Shown here: positions 27,198 to 36,646 of the stretch, one piece after another
How the letters are laid out: the number at the start of each line of letters is the position of its first letter
How positions within the stretch are numbered: position 1 is the stretch's first letter
From: Trachythela sp. YZ-2020
Taxonomy: Eukaryota > Cnidaria > Anthozoa > Malacalcyonacea > Clavulariidae
NCBI GenBank assembly: GCA_016169945.1
Contig: JADLSH010000128.1
Span: 1 to 64,000, forward strand
Length of the DNA stretch: 64,000 nt
Direction: 5' to 3'
Notes under the pieces: generated by a model
Databases searched by the model: none
Seen by the model: the letters and a program-made list of their open reading frames with translations, nothing else
Told to the model about the DNA's origin: nothing
Program-made: the position numbers and the translations under genes

Positions 27198-27356
27198 ATT
27201 TCCCCCCGGATTGGAATTTATTTATAATATTATTACCTGTTAAATCTATTCTGTCACCTATACTCAAACCGCTAAAATCTGCATTTCAGGCGACTTGGGT
27301 ATATTTAATGTATTTAGACAAAAGAATCAATGAGGGAGAAATTAATGCTAGCTTGT

Positions 27357-27761
27357 TTAATCCTCGTTTCTAACCATCTCTGCCGCACGGGTAAAAGTCA
27401 TCATCAGCTGATCTCTGATATCAGGTTCAAACCCTACTTGGTCTATCGCTTTCTCCATACAAAGCATCCACGAATCCCTTTCTACTGGTCCTACGGCTAC
27501 ATGTTCATGCATATGGCGCATATTAGAGTGTCCTGTACGTTCAACATAAAGTTTTGGACCACCGAAAAAACCGGATAGAAACTCGAACTGTGCTCTACGC
27601 AAATGATTAATTCCATGCCCCTTCAGGTGCAGGACATGGACAGGCTCCCCATCGCGATCAGTCTCGACAATATCGTAAAAGGTTTCCACCAACTTCTTGA
27701 CGGCTTTTTCACCACCCATTCTGTGGTACAGGGCCTTTTTGTGTGTCGCTGTTTCATTCAT
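27357..27761 (-). CDS. Group II truncated haemoglobin
   Basis: A 134-residue globin of the GlbO-like type that binds O2/NO and may protect respiration. It has LYHRMGGEKAVKKLVETFYDIV (helices A-B), HLKGHGINHLRRAQFEFLSGFFGGP (E helix to the trHbII GG-P turn), and the proximal His in HMHEHVAVG, followed by the family's conserved Trp in RDSWMLCM. I start at ATG 27761, with GGAG 9 bases upstream; an ATG at 27776 lacks a site. An FNR-like box at 27832 is positioned to drive it. Confidence 0.88.
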   Translation of the reverse strand: MNETATHKKALYHRMGGEKAVKKLVETFYDIVETDRDGEPVHVLHLKGHGINHLRRAQFEFLSGFFGGPKLYVERTGHSNMRHMHEHVAVGPVERDSWMLCMEKAIDQVGFEPDIRDQLMMTFTRAAEMVRNED

Positions 27762-27831
27762 AAGATGATGCTCCATGTTGGACTAACTCATATATTCTAA
27801 TCATTTTATCACCTTCTTTTGCCCTGTTTTT

Positions 27832-27845
27832 ATGATGTATATCAA
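27832..27845 (-). promoter_or_regulatory. FNR/Anr-type box of the truncated haemoglobin gene
   Basis: ATGATGTATATCAA matches TTGAT-N4-ATCAA at 9 of 10 fixed positions. Leftwards, TAAAAT (minus strand, 27803-27808) is at the class II -10 position, predicting a start near 27797 and a 36-base leader. Confidence 0.65.
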
Positions 27846-27882
27846 TATATAGTTGGTTACTTATCGGTAGCGTTTTATAAAA

Positions 27883-28464
27883 ATGGTAGAGAAATTCGAC
27901 GTTCTGGTCAATGAAATCAGGGCCTGCACAATTTGCAGCGCCGATCTGCCTCTTGGTCCAAATCCTATTATTCAGGCCAGTAGTCGCGCAAAAATACTAA
28001 TTGCAGGTCAAGCGCCTGGTGTCCGAGTTCATAAAACCTCTATACCATTTAATGACCCTAGTGGTGATCGACTCCGTGAATGGCTTAATGTTGATCGCGA
28101 AACCTTTTACAATCCTGATATATTCGCAATTATACCTATGGGATTTTGCTATCCTGGTACTGGAGAGAGGGGAGATCTACCACCAAGACCTGAATGTGCA
28201 ACCGCATGGCGAGCGCGTTTACTGGAAACCATGCCAGATATTCAACTGACACTCGCCATCGGCCAATATGCGCATAAATACCATTTGGCTAAAGGAAGAA
28301 AAAAGAATTTGACCGAAACCGTTAAAGCCTGGCGTGAATATGCACCCCAGGTTTTTCCACTACCGCACCCAAGCCCACGTAATAATATCTGGTTAAAGAA
28401 AAATCCCTGGTTTGGAGATGATGTGATTCCAACACTGCAGGATATCGTCGGTAGAATTTTATAA
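27883..28464 (+). CDS. Uracil-DNA glycosylase-family protein
   Basis: A 193-residue member of the UDG superfamily. It has the GQAPGVRVHKTSIPFNDPSGDRLREW motif-A-like block (about 47-72), the PMGFCYPGTG stretch and the LPHPSPRNN motif-B segment (about 166-174) that grips DNA. The first-motif residue pattern differs from classical Ung, so substrate specificity and even glycosylase activity are uncertain. It diverges from the haemoglobin gene and is followed 25 bases later by the DUF924 gene, so a two-gene unit is likely. Confidence 0.75.
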   Translation: MVEKFDVLVNEIRACTICSADLPLGPNPIIQASSRAKILIAGQAPGVRVHKTSIPFNDPSGDRLREWLNVDRETFYNPDIFAIIPMGFCYPGTGERGDLPPRPECATAWRARLLETMPDIQLTLAIGQYAHKYHLAKGRKKNLTETVKAWREYAPQVFPLPHPSPRNNIWLKKNPWFGDDVIPTLQDIVGRIL

Positions 28465-28489
28465 GTAGCTAATAATATATGGAAAAAAT

Positions 28490-29032
28490 ATGATCAATTC
28501 TCATACTATTATTAGTTTCTGGTTTGAAGAGATTTCGCCAAAATTCTGGTGGCAAAAAAATGTAGAGTTTGATGAAACGATAAAGAATCGTTTTGCAGAA
28601 ATCCATAAAGCTGCAATTCATTGCGAACTTTGGGTCTGGCGTAAACAACCACTAGGGCGGCTTGCAGAAATTATTATACTGGATCAGTTTTCCCGGAATC
28701 TCTATCGAGATGATGCCTTGGCTTTTGCCTATGACCCTATGGCCTTAGCTCTCGCTCAAGAAGCTGTTGCTCAAAATGCTGAGCAATTATTGCAACCTGA
28801 TCAAAAGACTTTTCTCTATATGCCATATATGCATTCCGAGTCTCTCCTGATACACGAGGAAGCAGTTAGGCTTTTTAATCAGCCAGGACTGGAATCGAAT
28901 TATGAGTTTGAACTAAAGCATAAAAAAATTATTGATCGCTTTGGCCGTTACCCACACAGGAATGATACTTTAGATCGCAAATCAACAAACGAAGAACTTG
29001 CCTTTCTACAAGAGCCAGGCTCTTCGTTTTAA
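28490..29032 (+). CDS. DUF924-family protein
   Basis: A 180-residue helical (TPR-like) protein. It opens ISFWFEEISPKFWWQKNVEFDETIKNRF and carries the LGRLAEIIILDQFSRNLYR block (about 56-74) and the DRFGRYPHRNDTL segment (about 149-161) that define DUF924. No biochemical role is established for the family. It lies 25 bases after the UDG-like gene. A short palindrome (AAGAGCC/GGCTCTT) overlaps its stop codon and may help end the transcript. Confidence 0.85.
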   Translation: MINSHTIISFWFEEISPKFWWQKNVEFDETIKNRFAEIHKAAIHCELWVWRKQPLGRLAEIIILDQFSRNLYRDDALAFAYDPMALALAQEAVAQNAEQLLQPDQKTFLYMPYMHSESLLIHEEAVRLFNQPGLESNYEFELKHKKIIDRFGRYPHRNDTLDRKSTNEELAFLQEPGSSF

Positions 29033-29074
29033 ACACTTGATCCCCAACTGGCCAAATAAAATTCTCTAAATATA

Positions 29075-29767
29075 TTACTGAGAAGGAAGCTGTAAATTTT
29101 GTAGCATGTTCTGGATCTGTTCCATATCCATATTTGGCGTAACGGCAGGTACAGCATTTTGGGGGCCTTCCGGTACGTTGTATTCACCAACGTCACCCGG
29201 ATCATTACGCTTAATCTCCTTCGCTTTCTGCTCCATATTCATCGGCCCCATATTTATTTTCTGATATAACGTTAACCCATCAACAGTGATACAGACGGTA
29301 GCTCCCATTAACTGTGGACTGGTATAGTCATCACACTCTTCACCCAGAATCGTCCGTTTATTACCCGTTGCCTGATAACCAAGTACGTCCAACCAACGTT
29401 TTGCATAAGCCATAGGGTCTGGATTCTCCTCCCACGCATCGACCATACCTTGATACATAGGATTCTTTGTTGTGCTATTAAACCCGGTATTTAAGTTCTT
29501 ACTGTAGATCTTATCTTTAACAATGTAGGTCTTCTTGTTCTCACTCTGTGAGATCCCCATTATTGAGGTGACAAGATTTTCGCTAGTCACCATCTCATTA
29601 CACCAGTTGCGACACTGCTGGGTAGATTTACCAGTCATCGACCCCGTGTGCTCATATTTGATCGAAAACTCTTCCAGTGGGTGAAGATGAGCATCTTCAG
29701 CAAAACAAGGATTAACCGCTACTGCAGAAAATAAAATAATTGATTTCAAACTTGTTCCAGCATTCAT
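29075..29767 (-). CDS. Secreted hypothetical protein with four mature cysteines
   Basis: A 230-residue protein with a signal peptide (about 1-23, cut after CFA). The mature part has QQCRNWCNEM (two Cys), a central GEECDDY and a GATVCITVDGL segment, so two disulfides are possible. The C-terminal 35 residues are Pro/Met/Gln-rich (NMDMEQIQNMLQNLQLP). The overall pattern resembles periplasmic DUF4412-like or LolA-like proteins, but I cannot place it. It lies 102 bases downstream of the DprE2-like gene on the same strand. Confidence 0.6.
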   Translation of the reverse strand: MNAGTSLKSIILFSAVAVNPCFAEDAHLHPLEEFSIKYEHTGSMTGKSTQQCRNWCNEMVTSENLVTSIMGISQSENKKTYIVKDKIYSKNLNTGFNSTTKNPMYQGMVDAWEENPDPMAYAKRWLDVLGYQATGNKRTILGEECDDYTSPQLMGATVCITVDGLTLYQKINMGPMNMEQKAKEIKRNDPGDVGEYNVPEGPQNAVPAVTPNMDMEQIQNMLQNLQLPSQ

Positions 29768-29869
29768 AATAACTCCCTTATTCTTTGCTAATATATATTA
29801 TGTAATATATTGAATACAGTATAATTAATGAGATTAGGACAATCAAACTAACAAGTTTTCCCCTATGGA

Positions 29870-30613
29870 TTAAAGTGGAAGTTGTTTAGCAAACGTATCT
29901 GGTAATAGCTTGATCAAAAAGTGATTCCAACGCCAATACCACGGTAGATAAACCACTGAAGACTGTTCTCTTTTTATCGCTTTCTTTACCCCTTTGGCAA
30001 CACCTTCTGGCTTGGACCAGAAACAATTTTTTCTATAACCTTCCGTCATTGGCGTATCAACGAATGCTAACTTGATGGTAATAACATCAATACTTGTATA
30101 AAACTTAAAACGTAAACGCAAACCTTCCAGAAACGTATTGATGCTAGCCTCAGTTGCTGCATGAACATAATTTCCAGCATGACATCGTTCGCCAATGGCA
30201 GAAGACAGCACAACCAGACAACCTTTACGCTGTTTCTCAAATTGTTCTGCAATACTGGTCGCTAAAGTTATGGCGCTTAATCCATTTAGCATAAATGTCC
30301 GAACTGTTTTCTTTAGTGATTTCTCGCAGTTATTTTGATCAGGGAAATATCCCTGCGCGATAAATGCAATATCGATTATTCCCATACATTCTTGTGCACT
30401 TTTTATAATGTTATCGGCATCCAATAAATTCACGGGATCTGCTGGCAAACATGTCACTTTCGTTGCCCCTAATGCAAGTAGATCTTCTCCAACGATCTGT
30501 ACTCTTTCTTCGTTTCTACTAACCAGGTAAAACTCTGCCTTTTCCAGGCAGTAGAGCCGTGCGGTTGCCTGGGCAATAACAGAAGTTGCACCAATAATCA
30601 GAATTTTTTTCAT
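29870..30613 (-). CDS. DprE2-like short-chain dehydrogenase
   Basis: A 247-residue SDR. Cofactor motif IIGATSVIAQA (about 6-16), AQGYFPDQ in the NAG position, catalytic Ser in VVLSSAIGER (about 138) and Tyr in NYVHAATEASI (Y151), with Ala where the usual Lys+4 pattern (YxxxK) would be. DprE2 reduces the keto sugar made by DprE1 to complete epimerisation of decaprenyl-phosphoribose to the arabinose form. Its start overlaps the end of the DprE1-like gene by 4 bases, and a UbiA-like gene lies just upstream, which supports this reading. Replacement of the catalytic Lys would need checking. Confidence 0.6.
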   Translation of the reverse strand: MKKILIIGATSVIAQATARLYCLEKAEFYLVSRNEERVQIVGEDLLALGATKVTCLPADPVNLLDADNIIKSAQECMGIIDIAFIAQGYFPDQNNCEKSLKKTVRTFMLNGLSAITLATSIAEQFEKQRKGCLVVLSSAIGERCHAGNYVHAATEASINTFLEGLRLRFKFYTSIDVITIKLAFVDTPMTEGYRKNCFWSKPEGVAKGVKKAIKREQSSVVYLPWYWRWNHFLIKLLPDTFAKQLPL

Positions 30614-31929
30614 CCTGAAACGCGGCGCCAGAAAGTGGAGGAGAAATTTGGATCGACATATTTCTTAAACTCTTCAAGTTTCGGAAAAAATAATTTAAAG
30701 TTGCGTGCACTCATTCGCGCATCTTTAGCCGGGTATACCGCACCTCGGGCATCAGCAACAATAGAATCCAGACAATCAAATAAGCCCAACACAGAAGATC
30801 CACTATTTTGAAAATCCATTGATAAGCTTACCCCCCTTCGTGGAAACGAGAGCATCCCCTTAGCCTCAATATCTCCAAATACTTTCAGCGATGCTAATGG
30901 CGAAATAATCTCTGAATCAGTAACTTCCTGAAAGATCGCTCCCAGCCACTTCTCACCATTTTCTACAGGCAGAACGCAGTGGTATTGAAAGAATCCTTTT
31001 TTACCATACAAACGATTCCAGTTTTTTATTTTATCCATTGAATAAAAATATTGATCAAACGTTGAGAGCTTTTCTTTCCCTTTAAATAAATGACGATAAT
31101 AATAGGCGTTATTTACTAATTTACTGGCTGTATTATTAATCAAAAAATTAGGTATGTTAGAAGGTAATGTGATGCCATTTTTCCAAATATTTTTACACTG
31201 TCTTGTTTCATTTGAATGATTTGCACGCGTCATCACACCGCGTCCTTTAGTATGTTTTTGCGAACAATCTAACCAGGCAGAAATATACTCATATTTCCAG
31301 CGAGAATCGTTTGCAAGCACCATAAATTCTTCAATCGATTCAAAACGTGATGTCTCAAACTTCACACAATTTCCATCCACCGGCATCAGCATAATATCAG
31401 CCCAGAGGATAATACCCGTAAGGCCGAGCCCCGCTATCGTTGCATGAAATAGTTTGGGGTTTTGTGTACGTGAGCAGCTAACGATTTGGCCGTCTGAGCG
31501 TCTTAACGCAAATTTGACCACATGGTTTCCGAATGAACCTCGGCGATGATGATTGGTGCCATGCACATCATTACCAATCGCGCCTCCCACAGTCACATAC
31601 TTCGTTGAGGGTGTAACTGGCAGCATCCAGCCTTTAGGCACAAAATATTGAAGAATATCTACCAACATGACTCCCGCTTCACAGCGCAGGATATGTGACT
31701 CAGGATCAAATTTGATAAAGTGATTCAGTGATCGGATATCAAGAGAGATGCCATCTCGGTTTAGGCAAGAATCTCCATAACTTCGCCCGTTACCATGAGG
31801 CAGTAGAGTTTTACCCGGCTCGATCTGTGGCAATGCTTCCGTACGCCAACGCAAATGACGATGATCGCAACTCCTTTGTCCAGTCAGTCCCCATGACGAA
31901 CACAAGGCTTGATCCTTCAATTCTTCCAC
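30610..31929 (-). CDS. DprE1-like FAD-linked oxidoreductase
   Basis: An FAD-binding-4 (VAO family) enzyme. I choose GTG 31929, which has GGAGGAG 7 bases before it, giving 439 residues; the frame continues upstream to 32007 without a site. FAD-contact motifs are PHGNGRSYGDSCLN and the TVGGAIGNDVHGTNHHRRGSFG-type block (pyrophosphate loop and substrate region); the C-terminal half is the cap domain. The nearest known function is oxidation of decaprenyl-phosphoribose at C2'. It overlaps the SDR gene by 4 bases. The polyprenyl-sugar role is inferred from the three-gene set. Confidence 0.65.
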   Translation of the reverse strand: MEELKDQALCSSWGLTGQRSCDHRHLRWRTEALPQIEPGKTLLPHGNGRSYGDSCLNRDGISLDIRSLNHFIKFDPESHILRCEAGVMLVDILQYFVPKGWMLPVTPSTKYVTVGGAIGNDVHGTNHHRRGSFGNHVVKFALRRSDGQIVSCSRTQNPKLFHATIAGLGLTGIILWADIMLMPVDGNCVKFETSRFESIEEFMVLANDSRWKYEYISAWLDCSQKHTKGRGVMTRANHSNETRQCKNIWKNGITLPSNIPNFLINNTASKLVNNAYYYRHLFKGKEKLSTFDQYFYSMDKIKNWNRLYGKKGFFQYHCVLPVENGEKWLGAIFQEVTDSEIISPLASLKVFGDIEAKGMLSFPRRGVSLSMDFQNSGSSVLGLFDCLDSIVADARGAVYPAKDARMSARNFKLFFPKLEEFKKYVDPNFSSTFWRRVSG

Positions 31930-32090
31930 CAGATCACTCCTCCAGAGTTTAGATATCTTCCAGACACTTATTCGTTTTAAACACGTACTTGTGCTACATG
32001 GTGTCAAATAAGTATAACTGAGCCAGCATTCTTGCTAAAGCAGACTAGAAAAATGTCACTAGAAATTACGATCCAGAGATCATGAAAGTA

Positions 32091-33206
32091 TTAAGAGTAA
32101 CGCATTATCGAACCGCGCTTTATCATCGACAGACACAAAAAAGCACAAAGTAACAAGGTAATAGGTAAGAGAGAAAGTGTTACCTGCGCTGCAGTACAAC
32201 CAGCCCATACCCGCGCAAAATAAAATAACGTCAATGAAATGACCGAATATATTGGATGATGTTTAAACGCCAGTGAGTAGGCGCAGACTAATCCAATATA
32301 CAACAGGTAAATCAAAACGAAGGGGAAGGACACAAGCCAAGCAAGTAGAAAACCTACAACCACCAATGAGACGGCCATAATAAAGACGTTATACAGCGGT
32401 AGTTTCGACGCTGCGACGGGATGATGCCTAGCCCGCTCTTTATGAATACGATCACGCTCCAGGTCGATCAAATCATTGATCAAATAACCACCTGATGCAC
32501 AAAAACAAAAGCTGATAAAAGCAATAAAACTGTTAAAAAACACTGAAGAGTCAGGAACATCTGACGCAACAAAGAATGGTAAGAAAATCAGCAGGTTTTT
32601 TATCCAGCGTCGAGGCCTGAGAGCCTTGAGATATTCATTAACACTGTCCTGACTTTGGGTGATGGTCTCAAAGGGGATACAAGCCCGCCTCATCCTCCAC
32701 CTTAGCCCTAACTGAGGAGAAACTAACAATCCGTAGTGTGTGTAGCGCCATATAGAAAGATCAGCATGACCTCCCGCCAGATAATCAAAAGGCTGATCAC
32801 CAGCAAACCGCTTCATCACTGCCAGTTTATTATGTCCCTTGGTATTGAGATCCTGAGATGACGCAATAACGGCATCAAAACCTCCCAGATAATCAGCCAC
32901 AAGATTCGCAAACTGTTGCCCGGCACCTGCCGCCAGAATGATGCGATCACCAGCTTCGCGATGTTGTTCAATATAGGCCAGAACATTTTGATCGTAAGGT
33001 AACGTGGCGGGATCTATCGCAATTCTTTCAGCAATTTGTTGTTTAAAATAACCACGTCCATGTATTAGCCATAATGGCAGAAGTAATAAAATCAAGGGAT
33101 CTGCACGAAGCAGACTGAGTAGCGACTCTATGGAGAGATCAGAACGGATTAAAGTGTTATTGAGATCAACAAATAAAATTTTGCCGGAAGGACTTTTTTG
33201 ACTCAC
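32091..33206 (-). CDS. HAD-UbiA fusion prenyltransferase, C-terminally truncated
   Basis: 371 residues. Residues 1-190 form a HAD domain, with motif I DLNNTL in place of DLDGTL. Residues 195-371 are a UbiA-type membrane prenyltransferase with the first metal motif NDLIDLERD (about 241-249). Homologous fusions are about 480 residues, with a second Asp motif after the VKRYAEL helix. Here the frame ends AFLCLSMIKRGSIMRYS, losing roughly 100 residues and the second Asp motif, and only about 160 bases separate it from the next gene. It is probably inactive. Intact relatives (DPPR synthase-like) link phosphoribose to polyprenyl phosphate. Confidence 0.65.
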   Translation of the reverse strand: MSQKSPSGKILFVDLNNTLIRSDLSIESLLSLLRADPLILLLLPLWLIHGRGYFKQQIAERIAIDPATLPYDQNVLAYIEQHREAGDRIILAAGAGQQFANLVADYLGGFDAVIASSQDLNTKGHNKLAVMKRFAGDQPFDYLAGGHADLSIWRYTHYGLLVSPQLGLRWRMRRACIPFETITQSQDSVNEYLKALRPRRWIKNLLIFLPFFVASDVPDSSVFFNSFIAFISFCFCASGGYLINDLIDLERDRIHKERARHHPVAASKLPLYNVFIMAVSLVVVGFLLAWLVSFPFVLIYLLYIGLVCAYSLAFKHHPIYSVISLTLFYFARVWAGCTAAQVTLSLLPITLLLCAFLCLSMIKRGSIMRYS

Positions 33207-33307
33207 CCTTTGCGTCTCTTATGATCATAGTCATATTATAAGCAAAGTTGGCGGGTAAAGAGACTTACCCGCCAGTCATACTTGTAAACTTGTTTTACAG
33301 CAGATAT

Positions 33308-34120
33308 CTATGGTGTCGGATGCCAACCTGCATCTGCCCACAACTCGCCTGTTACCGCAGAGTTGCTAATCAGAAAACAAATCGCATCAGCAATTTCCTG
33401 TGGACGGATCAGACGACGCAATTGCGTCAGAGGGATCACATTCTTTTCGATATAGTCATCGCCCATCGCTCGAACCATCGCTGTATCGGTAAAACCTGGG
33501 TGGATAACACCACAACGTACACCGTAGTACATGCCTTCTGCAGTCAAGGTTGAAGCTGCTCCTTCAATACCGGCCTTGGTTGCTGAGTAAGAGATCTGCC
33601 CTTTGTTTCCTTGCGAAGAGATAGATCCGATAAAAATAACCGATCCCGTCACGCCTTCATCTGGATTCCAGCGCTTGAAACCTTTGGCTGCACGATCTTC
33701 TGCAATACGCGCCACCATTTCCAGGCCCCAATAGACAGGAGCCATCAGATTCACGTCAACTACCAGGCGGAAATGATCTTCAGGGTAAATATCAGCCTTA
33801 CCCGTCTCTTTATCTATCCGCACTGCAAGACGATCACGCGTAATACCTGCCGCTGGGACAACAATGGAAGGGATTGCATAGTTTTCAGACATTTTGTCAA
33901 AAACCTCTGCTCGGAAATCAGAGTCTGTGGTATCGCCCACAAAAGGAATAGCTTCTACGCCGGTTTCTCTGAGTATCTTCTCCGCTACCTCATTGACGTG
34001 ATCGTTCAAATCAATCAGGGCGAGAGCCTTGACTTCTCGCTTTGCTAATTCCTGTGCAACGGCTTCACCAATACCACTTCCGGCACCGGTGATTACAGCA
34101 ACTCTACCTTTGATCTCCAT
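33308..34120 (-). CDS. Short-chain dehydrogenase/reductase
   Basis: A classical SDR of 270 residues with cofactor motif TGAGSGIG (about 11-18), NAG-equivalent PAAGI, Ser in FIGSISSQG and the YSATK catalytic pair (about 177-181). The closing region ELWADAGWHPTP is SDR-like. It resembles 3-oxoacyl-ACP reductase (FabG)-type enzymes, but the long insert around DKETGKADIYPEDH (about 120-135) is unusual. The substrate is unknown. It lies 101 bases upstream of the UbiA gene on the same strand. Confidence 0.8.
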   Translation of the reverse strand: MEIKGRVAVITGAGSGIGEAVAQELAKREVKALALIDLNDHVNEVAEKILRETGVEAIPFVGDTTDSDFRAEVFDKMSENYAIPSIVVPAAGITRDRLAVRIDKETGKADIYPEDHFRLVVDVNLMAPVYWGLEMVARIAEDRAAKGFKRWNPDEGVTGSVIFIGSISSQGNKGQISYSATKAGIEGAASTLTAEGMYYGVRCGVIHPGFTDTAMVRAMGDDYIEKNVIPLTQLRRLIRPQEIADAICFLISNSAVTGELWADAGWHPTP

Positions 34121-34161
34121 AATTCAATCTCCAAATAATTCGATTTTTAAAATTGTTTGCC

Positions 34162-34563
34162 TCAAGCGTCCTGATTTTTATTATCATTTTCTGCTTCTGC
34201 TATGTCCTCTATATCGGCTGTAATCAGGTTTTCTTTCGACAGCAAACCTGTTTGCAAGCGTTCCAGAACTTCAGCCCCATCGCTCTCATCACAAAGCTGA
34301 TTAGCGCCTGTCGCCATATGTTCATAGATAGACTTATATTGCCGAGTCATATCATTCAACAGATCCGCCGTTGCATGGAAGTGATTACTCACTTCTTGTT
34401 TATGCTCTTTCATCTCAGCCAACTCAGTCTCTAGCTGATCAATTTTAGCCTGCTGAATTTTTGGATCACCAATCTGTCCCTTGGCCAGATATCCCACCAC
34501 GGCACCGAGAACAGAAAAAAGCAAAACCATTAAAAACAGCTGAAAAAGTGTAACTTCATACAT
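34162..34563 (-). CDS. zapG: ZapG/YhcB-like inner-membrane coiled-coil protein
   Basis: 133 residues: an N-terminal helix (about 7-27) with a GYLAKG turn, then a coiled coil (QQAKIDQLETELAEMKEHKQ, about 37-56) and the family's HFHATADLLNDMTRQYKSIYEHMA block (about 61-84), with an acidic tail. YhcB (DUF1043/ZapG) ties cell elongation and division in gammaproteobacteria. Confidence 0.88.
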   Translation of the reverse strand: MYEVTLFQLFLMVLLFSVLGAVVGYLAKGQIGDPKIQQAKIDQLETELAEMKEHKQEVSNHFHATADLLNDMTRQYKSIYEHMATGANQLCDESDGAEVLERLQTGLLSKENLITADIEDIAEAENDNKNQDA

Positions 34564-34702
34564 GATAAGACACTCATCAAAAAGAAATGTTGCAGTGCAG
34601 TATACACTAAACAGTTGATACTTAACCTCTGCTGAATCCGAACAAGGTTAAATTGAGATAACAAGAGAATTACAGGTGATCTAACAGGGTTAGGATACTG
34701 CA

Positions 34703-34749
34703 TTACCTCAACCTGATTAATTCACACAAAAATAATCAGATTGAGGTAA
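34703..34749 (-). terminator. Long inverted repeat downstream of aspS
   Basis: A 17-bp stem with one mismatch and a 13-base loop, 17 bases after the aspS stop codon. There is no T-run on the minus side, so it may end transcription weakly or protect the 3' end of the message. Confidence 0.5.
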
Positions 34750-34765
34750 ATTTAAATAGCGAATA

Positions 34766-36544
34766 TTACTGAGATTCTTGCTTCTTATGTAGACGGATCC
34801 CTAGTTCTTTTAACTGTCTATCACCTGCTTCTGTAGGCGCTGACGTTAATGAACAGGAAGCTGTTTGGGTTTTTGGAAAAGCAATCACATCACGAATAGA
34901 AGATGCACCACACATCAGCATCACCAGACGATCAAGCCCGAATGCCATACCACCATGAGGAGGACAGCCATATTGCAGGGCATTCAAAAGGAAACCAAAC
35001 TTATCTTCAGACTCTTTCTCATCAATTCCCAGTAGTTCAAACACAGCTTGCTGCATTGCCGTGGTGTGAATACGCACCGAACCTCCACCCACTTCCGTAC
35101 CATTCAGCACCAGATCATAGGCTTTGGAGAGACAAGCACCGGGGTCAGCTTTTAATGCCTCAATGGAATCTGCTTTTGGCGCAGTAAACGGATGATGCAG
35201 AGATTCCCAACGCTTTTCGCCTTCATTCCATTCAAACATCGGGAAGTCTGTAATCCAAACGGGACGCCAAGCATCTTCAACTAACCCCAGATCCTGCCCC
35301 AGACGGACGCGTAAGTTACCCAGCGCTTCGTTCACAATAGACGCCTTGTCTGCCCCGAAGAAGATCAGATCACCGGTTTCAGCGCCTGTTCTCTCCAGAA
35401 TCGTCTGTAAAGCATCATCCGGCAAGAATTTCAAAATCGGCGACTGTAAACCATCGCGTCCTGCAGCAAGATCATTCACCTTGATATAAGCCAAGCCTCT
35501 AGCACCGAAAATTGCCACATACTCTGTATAACCGTCGATCACCTTACGTGACAGATCAGCAGCACCAGGCGCGCGCATAGCAGCAACGCGTCCATTAGGA
35601 TCATTCGCTGGGCCAGCAAAAACTTTGAATTCCACATCCTGCAACACATCGGCAATGTCTACCAGTTCGATAGGAACACGCAGATCGGGTCGATCACTAC
35701 CGAAACGACGAATAGCTTCGTCGTATTTCATTCGCGGTATAGGATTCTCCAGCGTGACATTGATGCTCTTCTGAAACAGCTCGGCAGTCATCCCTTCCAT
35801 CACACCCATGATCTCTTCTTCTTCCATAAAGGAAGTCTCGATATCAAGTTGGGTAAATTCTGGCTGACGATCAGCACGCAGATCTTCATCACGGAAACAG
35901 CGGACGATCTGGTAATAGCGATCCATACCCGACATCATCAGCAACTGTTTAAACAGTTGTGGTGATTGTGGCAGGGCAAAAAACTTGCCTGGATTAGTTC
36001 GACTAGGGACTAAATAATCACGCGCACCTTCTGGCGTGGCACGTGTCAGCATCGGCGTTTCAATTTCAAGGAAGCTATTTTGATCAAGATACGATCGCAT
36101 CAACTGACAAACCTTGGCGCGCAGGATCAAGTTGCTCTGCATTTCTGGACGACGCAGATCCATATAGCGGTATTTCAGCCGTGAATCTTCATTGACGTTA
36201 TCGTCATCGACCTGGATAGGCGGGGTTTCGGACGCATTCAATACCTCAATGCCTTTACACAAGACTTCGATTTCACCTGTCGACAAGTCAGGGTTAACAG
36301 TCCCTTCAGGACGGCGGCGTACTTTGCCGACAATCTTCAGTACGTATTCATTACGTACCTGCTCGGCCATGGCAAAACTCTCCGGTGTGTCAGGATCAAT
36401 CACCACCTGCACCCGACCTTCGCGATCACGTAGATCGATAAAAATAACACCACCATGGTCACGGCGATGGTGTACCCAGCCACAAAGTTCGACTTGTTGA
36501 TCTAGATGGGACGCGTTTACGTGTCCGCAGTATTGAGTTCGCAT
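34766..36544 (-). CDS. aspS: Aspartyl-tRNA synthetase
   Basis: Class II synthetase that charges tRNA-Asp; 592 residues (usual about 590). N-terminal OB anticodon-binding domain ([24 protein letters not shown]), class II motif 2 ([20 protein letters not shown]), GAD insertion domain (about 290-420), and motif 3 GLDRLVMLM near the C-terminus. It is a monocistronic-looking gene that begins with ATG 36544. Confidence 0.97.
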   Translation of the reverse strand: MRTQYCGHVNASHLDQQVELCGWVHHRRDHGGVIFIDLRDREGRVQVVIDPDTPESFAMAEQVRNEYVLKIVGKVRRRPEGTVNPDLSTGEIEVLCKGIEVLNASETPPIQVDDDNVNEDSRLKYRYMDLRRPEMQSNLILRAKVCQLMRSYLDQNSFLEIETPMLTRATPEGARDYLVPSRTNPGKFFALPQSPQLFKQLLMMSGMDRYYQIVRCFRDEDLRADRQPEFTQLDIETSFMEEEEIMGVMEGMTAELFQKSINVTLENPIPRMKYDEAIRRFGSDRPDLRVPIELVDIADVLQDVEFKVFAGPANDPNGRVAAMRAPGAADLSRKVIDGYTEYVAIFGARGLAYIKVNDLAAGRDGLQSPILKFLPDDALQTILERTGAETGDLIFFGADKASIVNEALGNLRVRLGQDLGLVEDAWRPVWITDFPMFEWNEGEKRWESLHHPFTAPKADSIEALKADPGACLSKAYDLVLNGTEVGGGSVRIHTTAMQQAVFELLGIDEKESEDKFGFLLNALQYGCPPHGGMAFGLDRLVMLMCGASSIRDVIAFPKTQTASCSLTSAPTEAGDRQLKELGIRLHKKQESQ

Positions 36545-36646
36545 CTTAGCCTCGCGAGAAAAAACAGATGAAAAGCAGGGAATGGTAAGGGCTGAGCGTC
36601 CTTAGTGCAATTCCATCCTGCTATTATGGACCACTGCTGGAAATAT

